Assembly (NCBI GenBank): GCA_002887195.1
Contig: PJAB01000859.1
Location: forward strand, 1-19,739
Length of the DNA stretch: 19,739 nucleotides
Origin: Chrysochromulina parva
Taxonomy: Eukaryota > Haptophyta > Prymnesiales > Chrysochromulinaceae
Direction: 5' to 3'
The stretch's first letter is position 1, and every line of letters starts with the position of its first letter. The notes below the pieces were generated by a model. It saw only the letters and a program-made list of their open reading frames with translations. It searched no databases and was not told the origin of the DNA. This document shows, piece by piece, positions 1-7,627 of the stretch. The position numbers and the translations under genes were made by a program.

Positions 1-132
1 ATGGAGCCGAGGGCGATGATGACGATTCCAATCATGGAGCCGAGGGCGATGATGACGATTCCAATCATGGAGCCGAGGGCGATGATGACGATTCCAATCA
101 TGGAGCCGAGGGCGATGATGCCGATTCCAATC
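1..132 (-). repeat. 33-bp coding tandem repeat, four copies, cut by the window edge
   Basis: Units start at 1, 34, 67 and 100 and are identical apart from one base in the last unit (near 121). On the minus strand each unit reads in frame as IGIVIIALGSM, so the array extends a hydrophobic, probably membrane-embedded, stretch by 11 residues per copy. The true copy number is unknown because the array reaches position 1. Confidence 0.9.
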
Positions 133-936
133 CCGCGCGTCTCCGGGTCGGACAGGTAGGCGAGGCTCTCGTGGCGCTCGTCGAGGCACGCCCATGTTGT
201 TAGCATGCATGCGAAGGCGAGCACGCAGTCGTAATAGAGGACCACGGTTGGTTCGAGCCTGGGCAGCTTGTCGCTCGAAAGGCCGTCGGTCAGCATCATG
301 ACGAGCACGGGCTTGATCGACGCCGCTGCTAGCCCGACGACGCACATCAGCACGCCCACGAGCTGACTTGTCCCGCCCTCGTCGACATCGTTCGCAACCT
401 TGTACCAGATGGACAGAATGGAGCCGACGCAGAGGCAGAGCACGACGAAGACCATCGGAGCTGAGTAGGATTTGCCATATTAGGGAGTAGGATTTGCCTA
501 ATTAGGATTTGCCTAATTAGGATTTGCCGGCGAAGAGGAAGGAGAAGAACATGGTGGGCATGGGCATCGTCGCCTTGATGGCCTGGTTCAGGAACAGCGA
601 CACGAGCGAGAGGCTCGCGTTGTTGAGCCCGTTCATCATGTACGAGCAGATGCCCATCGGGATGATGAGCAGCTTGTAGTCCCACGCCTGCTGGAACGTG
701 GGTCCGCCCAACTTGGGCTTGATGACCAGCCACTGCAGCAGGTACGCGGCGCCGGCCGACACGAGCATGTGGAACATCGTGTAGAACCACGAGAAGTGGA
801 AGCCCGGCCACTTGCCCTTGGTCAGCGCCCACGAGTTGAACTCGTTGAGCCCGATGTTGAAGATGACGAAGAAGGTGATCGCGAGGACCTGCTTCCAAGC
901 TGCCTTCTCCTCGTCTGCTGATTCGCTCACCCCCAT
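1..936 (-). CDS. Triose-phosphate/nucleotide-sugar transporter-like membrane protein (partial, 3' end off window)
   Basis: Partial gene, reading right to left; the C-terminus lies beyond position 1. The first exon (936 down to about 525) encodes hydrophobic helices resembling the drug/metabolite transporter (TPT/EamA) superfamily, with the stretch LNNASLSLVSLFLNQAIKAT, typical of helix 4 in that family. A short intron near 467-527 leads to an exon encoding further helices (MVFVVLCLCVGSILSIWYKV, then KPVLVMMLTDG). Family members exchange phosphorylated sugars or nucleotide sugars across plastid or Golgi membranes; the substrate cannot be read here. An upstream in-frame Met lies at 1023, but a TATA box for the divergent neighbour lies inside that extension, so I prefer Met at 936 (MGVSESADEE). 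The last visible part is a 33-bp tandem repeat that extends a membrane segment in frame. Family call good, exact subfamily unknown. Confidence 0.72.
467..527 (-). other. Short repeat-built intron of the transporter gene (borders unsettled)
   Basis: The open frame stops just after FLFAGKS and resumes at APMVFVV. Between them the minus strand holds four copies of GGCAAATCC, with two 15-bp units (GGCAAATCC plus TAATTA). The best protein (GKSYSAPMVF) would remove 52 nt between the first and last GGCAAATCC copies, but that gives no AG at the 3' end. The best splice-site reading is GC-AG: GCCG followed by GCAAAT as donor, and TACTCAG before CTCCG as acceptor, which costs four residues. Either way the intron is made of a short tandem repeat that overlaps exon sequence. 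Confidence 0.55.
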
Positions 937-981
937 TGGAATGAATGCAAATGCGGGACTGGCCGCATATGGCAACTTCGC

Positions 982-987
982 TATAAA
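982..987 (+). promoter_or_regulatory. TATA box candidate for the HTTM gene
   Basis: TATAAA within CTATAAAGG, 88 bases upstream of the HTTM start codon at 1075, in the 138-bp spacer between the divergent starts at 936 and 1075. The position would allow a short 5' leader. Inferred from sequence and spacing only. Confidence 0.4.
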
Positions 988-1074
988 GGATGCATGCCAA
1001 CCGAATATGAGGCTTTCTTTCATCCTGCCTCACTCACAAGGGCAACGCCCACGAGAGCGCCTTCACACGTCAAT

Positions 1075-3513
1075 ATGCAACCGCATGTGCTCGACGCCCG
1101 TGGCCTCGCCGCGCTTCGCTTCGCGCTCGCGCTCCACGTCTTGCTGGACCTGCACACGCGCTACGGCGACGGCGGGCTCGCCTCGCTTGCATGGTACACC
1201 AGCTCGCCCGAAGAGCGCTCCATCCTCGCGCCGCTCGACACGCCGCACCCGCACCCTGTGCACAAGGTGTGGTTCTACCGCGGCGACGTCATCGTGCAGC
1301 GGCTGCTGTTTTTGTCGTGCGCGGCGACTGCATGCGCCTTCCTCGTCGGATTCGGCTGCGGAGAGCTCGGCCTCACATCGCTCTCGCTCTACGTGCAGGT
1401 GACGGCGTTGCATGGCCGGTGCGAGGCCGTGAACGACGGCTCCGACCGCTTCCTGCGCACACTCCTGCTCTGGTCGTCGCTGCTGCCGCTGAGCCGCTGC
1501 TGGAGCGTCGATGCCGCACGCCGCGCCCGCGCGTCTGCCCGCACGCAGCTTCGCGTGGCGAGCGTGGGTGCTCTCGGCCTGACGGCACAGCACGTGCTCA
1601 TGTATTGGGGAACCGTCGCCTTCCGGTGGCGTGGGTCAATGTGGTGGCCGTCCGGCGGCCTCTCCGCCGTGCACTACGTGCTCTGTGCCGACTTTGCGAC
1701 CCGCAGCTGGCCGTGTGAGCTGCTCATCTCCCGACCGGAGATTGGTCAGGCGGCGACGGCGCTCACGATGCTCACCGAGGCGCTGGTGCCGGCGCTGCTG
1801 GTGCTCGGGCAGTGCGACGCTGGGGTGGGCGGCGCTGTGGTGGGCGGCGCTGGGGTGGACGGCGCTGGGCTGGGCAAAAGCAATGCGAGTGCGGCGAGTG
1901 GCAACGGGCGGAGAGGCTGGCGCGCCATCGTCGCTAGTCGCCTAATTTGGCCTCGCTGGCTGCCGTGCTTCTTGCTGGCTGCCTTCCAGGTGGGATGTGA
2001 TTGCCATTGAGTGCCGCTGAGTAGCGCTGATGGCTGCCTTCCATCTGGTATCGGCGCTGAGTGGCACATTGCCGCTGATTGCACCTGATTGCTCGCCATC
2101 CCGCAATTGATTGCCGCTGATTGCACCTGATTGCGTGCCCGCAGCTGGGCATCTACAGCACGATGCGTCTCGTCAATTGGCAGCGCCTTTGCATGCTCAT
2201 CACCGTCGCGTGGCTGCCCACGCCCGTGTGGGATTCTGTGCATGCATCCGCCCGACACGACGCCCCGCCCGTGTGGGATTCTGTGCATGCAGCCCTCTAC
2301 CGGCGCTGTCCTGGGCGGCTCACGCCGCCGCCGCCGCCACGAGAGAGTAAGACGAGAGAGTCGGACGAGGTAACTACCCATATTAGGCAATCCTCGCCAC
2401 GAGAGCGCGCAGCCGAGGCTTTCGCGACGTTACTCCTCGCTTACACCGTTGGCCTATGGTGCGTGATTGCTCGGACGAGCGTTGCGGCGAGCGCTCCCGC
2501 ATGCTTGCAGTGGGATTGGATGCCGCGGATTGCCTTTGCGTGCCACTGATGGCGACTCTCATTAGCGTGATTGCCTCTGCGTGCCACTGATGGCGACTCT
2601 CATCGGCGTGCATGCAAGTGCGGCGAGCGCTCCTGGGGGCTCCCCCGCATGCAAGTGCTTACCACGGCGCCGCCCTTCCGCACAGGTGCGGCGAGCGCTC
2701 GTGGGTGCCCAAGTGGGACGACGGCAACGTGGGCGAGGCGCTCCGAATTGGTCAGGTGCGTGATTGCTCTTGATTGCTCTTGATTGCTCTTGATGGCCTC
2801 TGATAGCCGCCGCTCCGATTGGGCAGAATTGGATCATGTTTGGACCGGACGTGCGCACGTACGGACGGGTGTATGACGTGACGGCGGGGCTGGCGGACTG
2901 CGCGAAGGGGGTTCACATCGGCGAGGGTCTGCGACGAATGGATCTCGGAGGGATCTCGGGTATGCGACGAATGGATCTCGGAGGGATCTCGGGTCTGCGA
3001 CGAATGGATCTCCTCGAGGCGATGCGAACGGGAGTGTGGATCTCGGAGGGATCTCGGGGCGATCTCGTCGGCGCTCATCACGGCGCCTCACCGAGCGCCT
3101 ACCCGTACGTTTCGAGCGCCGTGATGAGCGCCTACCCGTACGTCACGAGCGCCGCGGTGCCGCCCGCGCCCGGCTGGCAGAGTTCCGTCTTCCCCTCGAT
3201 GCGCTGGGAGCGTGCGCTTGATCATTGGTGGGACGAACCCCGCGAGATCGAATCTCGACTGCGCCGCCTTGGGCGCCTCCTTTGCTTGGAAGCGCGCGAG
3301 CGGCGCGCAGCGGCGGCGGCGAGGGCGAGGGCTGCATCGTCGCCGCCGGCCTTGGCGCGAGGCGAGGCGGAGGTGACAGAGGAGGCGGCAGAGGCGGAGG
3401 TGACGGAGGTGGAGGTGCGGGTGCGCACACGGACCGTCCCGGCTCCGGGTGCTCAGCAGAGCTCGCAGTGGACAGCGCGGGCTCCGCTGATCGTTCGGGT
3501 GCCATGTGGCTAG
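1075..3513 (+). CDS. HTTM-domain (vitamin K-dependent carboxylase-like) membrane protein
   Basis: Proposed exons 1075-1989, 2145-2509, 2686-2755 and 2827-3513 join in frame to 678 aa. HTTM hallmarks appear in order: an N-terminal RYGD; helix FLSCAATACAFLVGFG; a luminal loop with ALHGRCEAVNDGSDRFLR; then LLLWSSLLPLSRCWSVD; NWQRLCMLITVAWLPTPVWD; and near the end GQNWIMFGPDVRTYGRVYDV and FPSMRWERAL. The family consists of multi-pass membrane proteins related to gamma-glutamyl carboxylase; most members have no assigned reaction. The start at 1075 is the first ATG giving the family N-terminus. The C-terminal part carries coding tandem repeats (2930-3030 and 3098-3163) and an Ala/Glu-rich tail. A further 57-nt intron from about 2346 is possible, because CCACGAGAG is repeated around a GTAAG; the frame stays open either way. 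Exon 2's donor is the least certain junction. Confidence 0.8.
1990..2144 (+). other. HTTM intron 1
   Basis: Donor CCAG/GTGGGA, acceptor CCCGCAG. Splicing joins AAFQ to LGIYSTM, restoring the HTTM frame. It contains a copy of exon-end sequence (TGGCTGCCTTCCA) about 40 bp inside, and repeats of CTGATTGC on the transcribed strand. Confidence 0.75.
2510..2685 (+). other. HTTM intron 2
   Basis: The only GT donor near the end of the open frame with the right phase (GCA/GTGGGAT); the acceptor is CCGCACAG. It holds a tandem pair of about 40 bp (ATTGCCT-TGCGTGCCACTGATGGCGACTCTCAT type) and an extra copy of the neighbouring exon motif TGCGGCGAGCGCTC. It ends in a module shared with the carrier gene intron at 16905-16989. 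Confidence 0.6.
2756..2826 (+). other. HTTM intron 3
   Basis: A 71-nt intron with donor GGTCAG/GTGCGT and acceptor TTGGGCAG. Splicing yields the conserved GQNWIMFGPD. The exon end CTCCGAATTGGTCAG recurs with two differences as the intron end CTCCGATTGGGCAG. The interior is TTGATTGCTC repeated three times. Confidence 0.85.
2930..3030 (+). repeat. 33-bp coding tandem repeat in HTTM C-terminal part
   Basis: Just under three units; each full unit reads GLRRMDLGGIS and the last turns into GLRRMDLLEAM. The length keeps the frame open. The sequence RRMDLLEA alone resembles the HTTM consensus, so the two extra copies are probably insertions. Confidence 0.8.
3070..3163 (+). repeat. Inverted repeat with 17-bp arms overlapping a 33-bp direct repeat
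   Basis: GGCGCTCATCACGGCGC at 3070-3086 is the exact reverse complement of 3116-3132, with a 29-bp loop. From about 3098 the segment GAGCGCCTACCCGTACGT occurs twice at 33-bp spacing, read in frame as SAYPYV. The DNA or RNA could fold into a stable hairpin. Confidence 0.85.
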
Positions 3514-3709
3514 CAGCAATCGACTATCGTATCGAGGTATCGACGAATTTGCCGTAACTTGAAGCCTTTACTACAATGCAATAAGCTGAAAGCTCCTACT
3601 CGTTGGAGTTGGTGTAATCGTGCATCACCATCGGACGTGAAAGAACTACCGAACATTTGTTTCATTGCAAGGTCGTTTCGCTCTGCAAGGACCGGACAAC
3701 ATAGACTCT

Positions 3710-5688
3710 TCACCCCAACCGGGCCTGCTCGCGCAGCAAGCACTGCGCGTACTCGTCCTCCGACAGGCCCGCGAGCTGCACGCACGCAAACGAGACACGG
3801 CAGGCGCCCGTGCACGTGGCACAGCTGTCGAATTTAGAGTCCGGCGTCGTCCATGGACTTTCACACGCCGCGCTCCCGTGAATACCAGGCTTACGCTGCC
3901 GCCAAAATTGACGAAACGCCTCGTCGCCCGCGGGCGTGAGCCAGGAGCGGATGAGAGCTTCGTAGGCGCGGTTCGTCAGCCCGGCGGTGGGAATCACGCG
4001 CGGGCTCGCTACGAAATTGGGGAAGCTGCCCAAAGTCCGCAGCTCCAAGACGAATTGGGTCAATGCATGCAGACGGTACGTGACGTTGTCGAACTGGGCT
4101 GAGTAAAAGGTCGGGTTGTTGCTATACACTGGGGAGAGCGACGCGAGGGCCTGGAGCGCTGGCGCATCGAGCAGCGTCGCCGAGGGGCTCGGTACGACGC
4201 TCGAGGTGCTCGACACGGCGCGCACCTCGGCAGAGTGCCAGTGGCCGAAAAAGTGGCCGGCGAGCACGTCGGCGTTCCGTGCGATGAAGGCCCAGTAGCT
4301 TCGAATGTACTCGGGCCGGAGAGAGTGCATGCGAGAGTAGGAGTCGATGGCGGGTGGGATGTGCCCATGCACATGGATCTTACGACCAGTCGCACGAGCG
4401 ATGGCGCACTGCGCGAGCTCGCACGTGCACGAAAGGAAATCAGACGCCATCTGACGCCATCAGGAGGCACTCAGGAGGCTATCAGGAGGCCATCAGACGC
4501 CATCAAGAGGCCATCAGACGCCATCCGTAGGCCACCAGGAGGCACTCAGGAGGCCATCAGGAGGCCATCAGACGCCATCAAGAGGCCATCAGTGGTGCAC
4601 CTGCGAGTCCATCCATGCGAACTGCCCGAGGGGGTCGGCACCGCAAGCCGGGTCGGCCTCCCCGCCCGCTCCACCCACACAGTTTTTTACCTGCCAAATG
4701 ATGTGCACGTGTCCAAATTAGGCGAGCTTCCCAATTGGAGAGGTGTTCACAAAGGTGTCCACAGGCACTCGGTGGCACTCGAGAGTTGCGCACATGCCAG
4801 ATGTTCGTGTTGAGCACGAGCATGGTCAACTGATGAGGCGCGAGTGCGAGATGGTAGTAGCCAGTCCTCGCAAAGAGGGCGGCCGTTGCCTCGTCGATTC
4901 CACAATACTCGCGTGCGACCTCCGCGTACCTGATGAGGGAGGTCATCAGGGAGGCCATCAGGGAGGTCATGAGGGAGGTCATGAGGGAGGTCATCAGGGA
5001 GGTCATCCGGGAGGTCATCCGGGAGATCATTGAGGAGGTCCATCATGGAAGGCACTCAAGAGCGCTAGTTTGTTTACGGAGCATAGTAGGCCAGGTTGGG
5101 ATTCGCGTCGACGATATAGTTGGGGTAGACGTCGTTATTGCCCAAGGGCGCCGTGCAAGCGTACGGGTTGCTCGGAAAGGCGGCCGTGATCGCACGCGAC
5201 GTTGCGTTGAACACATCCCTCGTGAACGCGCCCGACGGCGAGCCGTGAGCCACGAAGTCTCCCAGCACGATAACGACGTCGGCATCGGGGACGGCGGCGG
5301 CGGCGGCCTCCAAGCTAGCCACGAGGAGATCGTGGGGCGGGTCGCATTCGTATTGGCCAAAGCGGCTTCCGTTCGGGCACCTCGTGCGGTAGTTCGGATC
5401 GATGTGCCAGTCAGTGAGCATCACCATCTGGAGCGGTGGCAGAGCGCGCGGCGGTGGTGGCGGCGTGGGAGTGGGTATTGCTGCCATCCAGGCGAGAGCG
5501 AATGGCGTAAAGGTGGCCGCATAGACGACACCAGCGAAAGCTAAAAGGGACAGAGTGACGAGCAGGCGTGGATGCGGCTGCCTATACAGGCTCGTGCAAA
5601 CTGCGCTGCCAATGGGTCTGTTCTTGATCACGAGATTGACGGTCTCAATTTGGGGATGGTCGATCGCTGTCGTGGAAACAACTGGCAT
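3710..5688 (-). CDS. Acid sphingomyelinase / endopolyphosphatase-like metallophosphoesterase
   Basis: Exons 5688-5078, 4929-4794, 4690-4601 and 4417-3710 join in frame to 514 aa. A short cytosolic N-terminus precedes one membrane segment (residues about 43-70), suggesting a type II membrane or secreted protein. Calcineurin-type metal-site motifs follow: TDWHIDPNY (D93, H95), VIVLGDFVAHG (D144), GNND (N184), then LNTNIW, GQFAWMDSQ, a VHGHIPP motif and GHFFGHWHSAE. The order matches acid sphingomyelinase-like phosphodiesterases. The usual GNH[DE] is GNND, so the His that normally assists catalysis is Asn; from memory, the related yeast polyphosphatase Ppn1 also has GNND, so polyphosphate rather than sphingomyelin is a real alternative substrate. 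The C-terminus is Cys-rich. It converges with the HTTM gene across 196 bp. Confidence 0.88.
4418..4600 (-). other. Phosphodiesterase intron 3, filled with decamer-type repeats
   Basis: Donor TCGCAG/GTGCAC, acceptor GTGCGAG/CTCGCG, joining FAWMDSQ to LAQCAIARATG. The interior is tandem variants of TGATGGCCTCC and TGATGGCGTC on the transcribed strand. Confidence 0.85.
4691..4793 (-). other. Phosphodiesterase intron 2
   Basis: A 103-nt intron, donor GGCAT/GTGCGC, acceptor TTTGGCAG. Joins LNTNIWH to VKNCVGG. The donor side (ACATCTGGCATGT) resembles the acceptor side (ACATCATTTGGCAGGT). There is no long tandem repeat. Confidence 0.8.
4930..5077 (-). other. Phosphodiesterase intron 1, filled with a 12-bp repeat
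   Basis: Donor GCTCC/GTAAAC, acceptor CTCATCAG/GTACGC. Splicing joins YYAP to YAEVAREYCG. On the transcribed strand most of the intron is tandem variants of GATGACCTCCCT, about nine copies. Confidence 0.88.
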
Positions 5689-6476
5689 TCGAGGCTATTC
5701 CTGAACTGGATGGGCTACACTCGCTCGGGCTCGCGCGTTGGCGTGGGTTCCTTACTCGAACGCGACATCGCACGACGCCGGCGACGCACAAGGGTGTGAA
5801 CCCATCGACAGTGTGAAAACCGTGTAATGAGCGAGTGCAAGGTCGGTGTGCAACGCGTAGCGCGATACCAGCTTGTGATTCTTTTAGCTTGCTTGTAACT
5901 TGCTTTTAGCGTTTAGGCCAATCCTCGCATTGCCATTCCGTCAGCACAATTCCGCTGCTCACCGCAGCCCTGATGAATGTCCTTCCGCGTGCAGTAGATC
6001 TGAGGCGGGCGAGAGCAAGACGTGCAAGAAGACGAGAGCCAAGCGGTAGACACTGTCCTCCGTTGGACCGATGCATTTCATGCGCAAAAGGCGGGAGAGA
6101 AACAGCGCGCAATTGACAGCGCGGCCCTCGTGACTTTAAGAGGCTGTCGTTAATATATGGGCACTTTCTCAACCCTTGCGGCCTGAGAATTAAATTGCGT
6201 TCGCGAATCGACGAGAAAACGACGTGTCGCGCTGACGCCAGATCGCTGATGCGCGTCGGTGGCGAACCCGCGTGTGGCGTCCGGGAGTCGGCACTGCTCG
6301 TACAGTATTGTGCGAGTGATGGCCTCAGTACAAGCCTCAGTATGCAATCCTAGCATGCCATGTAGCATCAATACACACTCACCAGATGTTACAAACTCCA
6401 GAGATCATCCGTATTCAGCGTGCGTATGTGTACAGACCACAGGCTGCCACCGACTCGGCGACACCCAGCCGCTCGT
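5689..6476. other. Intergenic region, no gene seen
   Basis: Between the phosphodiesterase start and the stop of the next minus-strand gene. The frames here are short, unrelated to any family I recognise, and lower in GC than the genes. It presumably holds the phosphodiesterase promoter and the 3' end of the neighbour. No RNA gene or clear repeat was seen. Confidence 0.6.
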
Positions 6477-7109
6477 CTAAAACTTGAGGAAGCCCTCAGC
6501 GTCATCCACGCTGCCCATCATCTTCGCGAGCGCTCTCACGTCGGCGTTGGGCGAGCGGCTCAGCTGACCGAAGAGATCTGTGGCCGCCGGGTCACGCTTG
6601 GCGTCCAGAGCCATAGCGAGGTCGAGGAGCACTGCGCTGCCAAACTCTGTGACGGTGCAAAGCCAGGGCTGGACCGCACGCAGCGCTTTGATCGCACCGT
6701 CGATGTCGCCGCAGCGCATCATGTCCGCGGCACACAATCTGGCAAGCTCGATCTCGGCTCTGTGCGACTCCTCGATCTCCTTGTCCATCTTGGGCGTCGA
6801 TGCCAGCTCGGCCCTCTTAGCATTCAGCATGGTGCGTGCGGCACTGGTCCGTCCGCTCTTTTCGAGCTGCGTCATCAGTGCCTGGACCCTTGATAGGCGC
6901 TCCTCGGAGGGCCCTGAACGGTTGATGTCCTTCATTGGCCGTTCCTCAAACTGGCTTCCTGCTCCGAGCCGCTGCATGACGATGGGGCCAGCCCGCGAGT
7001 GTCCGAGTAGCCGAGCGTGAGGTTCAACATTGTGCCTATGGCCGTGCGTGGGTGGTTGAGACCCGACCCAGCCGCCGACGCTGATCAGCGCAAGGATTGT
7101 AGCCGCCAT
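6477..7109 (-). CDS. Small helical (TPR-like) protein, possibly plastid-targeted
   Basis: A single-exon frame of 210 aa. The N-terminus (MAATILALISVGGWVGS) is hydrophobic and could be a signal peptide, as expected for proteins sent to a secondary plastid; Met at residue 45 is an alternative start. Residues about 70-200 are charged helices: ERLSRVQALMTQLEKSGR, then a pair of helices around AADMMRCGDIDGAIKALRAV. The end, LFGQLSRSPNADVRALAKMM, resembles the C-terminal motif of conserved plant and algal plastid TPR-like proteins of unknown role (a Leu-x-x-His/Ser-Pro-Asn-x-x-Val-Arg pattern). That resemblance is from memory and weak. No catalytic motif is visible. Confidence 0.6.
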   Translation of the reverse strand: MAATILALISVGGWVGSQPPTHGHRHNVEPHARLLGHSRAGPIVMQRLGAGSQFEERPMKDINRSGPSEERLSRVQALMTQLEKSGRTSAARTMLNAKRAELASTPKMDKEIEESHRAEIELARLCAADMMRCGDIDGAIKALRAVQPWLCTVTEFGSAVLLDLAMALDAKRDPAATDLFGQLSRSPNADVRALAKMMGSVDDAEGFLKF

Positions 7110-7627
7110 TCCTTCCGCTCGCTTCGCGTAGCCACTTCCTGATGAGGGAATCTAAAGTGGTTTCGTTCATACTTGATTTGGAAACTGCGATCGCTTGGTG
7201 TGCTCCTCGCCCTTAGTTTGACTTTCGACGACCAAAACCAAATCCGAGTTTCGTCAGTTCTCTCACAGGAGAACCGTGGCCTCGCCCTCGGGCTTCGGCG
7301 CTCGCACATCATCGATGTATGAATAGATACCGCTTCTTGAAAGATACGTAGATACACTTCTTGGCGATATCCTCTGGCGATGATGTTGGGTGCTTACTGA
7401 GAGTAGGCCATATTCATATGGAGTAAGCTCTCCGCTCTGCTCTACCCAATCGCCATCCTGATGCTGTCCTGATGCCGTCGTGTATCCAGGCGAGCAGCGC
7501 GGCAGTGCTGCCGCAAGGCATGTCGCGCCTCTCTACTATCCTGTGCCAAGCTGAAGCTCCATCTCCTGCGACTGTCAACCATGCTCCTTCGCATGCTCCT
7601 TGCCATGCTCCTTGCCTACATAGACGG
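7110..7627. other. Intergenic region, no gene seen
   Basis: Lies between the start of the small helical protein gene and the stop of the kinase fusion, both on the minus strand. Only short frames without recognisable similarity are present. A minor 12-bp repeat (GCTCCTTGCCAT type, about three units) sits near 7578-7615 in the presumed 3' UTR of the kinase gene. Confidence 0.6.

Noticed and set aside
2221..2305. Repeat of PVWDSVHA in the HTTM gene as a possible intron
   Set aside because: The 45-bp duplication keeps frame and has no AG acceptor at the right place; it is better read as a small coding duplication.
4930..5040. Regular short repeats resembling a CRISPR array
   Set aside because: The units are contiguous 10-12 bp variants with no unique spacers, and they sit in an intron between conserved exons of a eukaryotic gene.
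5906..6371. Two short minus-strand frames upstream of the small helical gene's stop
   Set aside because: They overlap each other, have no similarity or hydrophobic pattern, and lie in lower-GC sequence with intergenic character.
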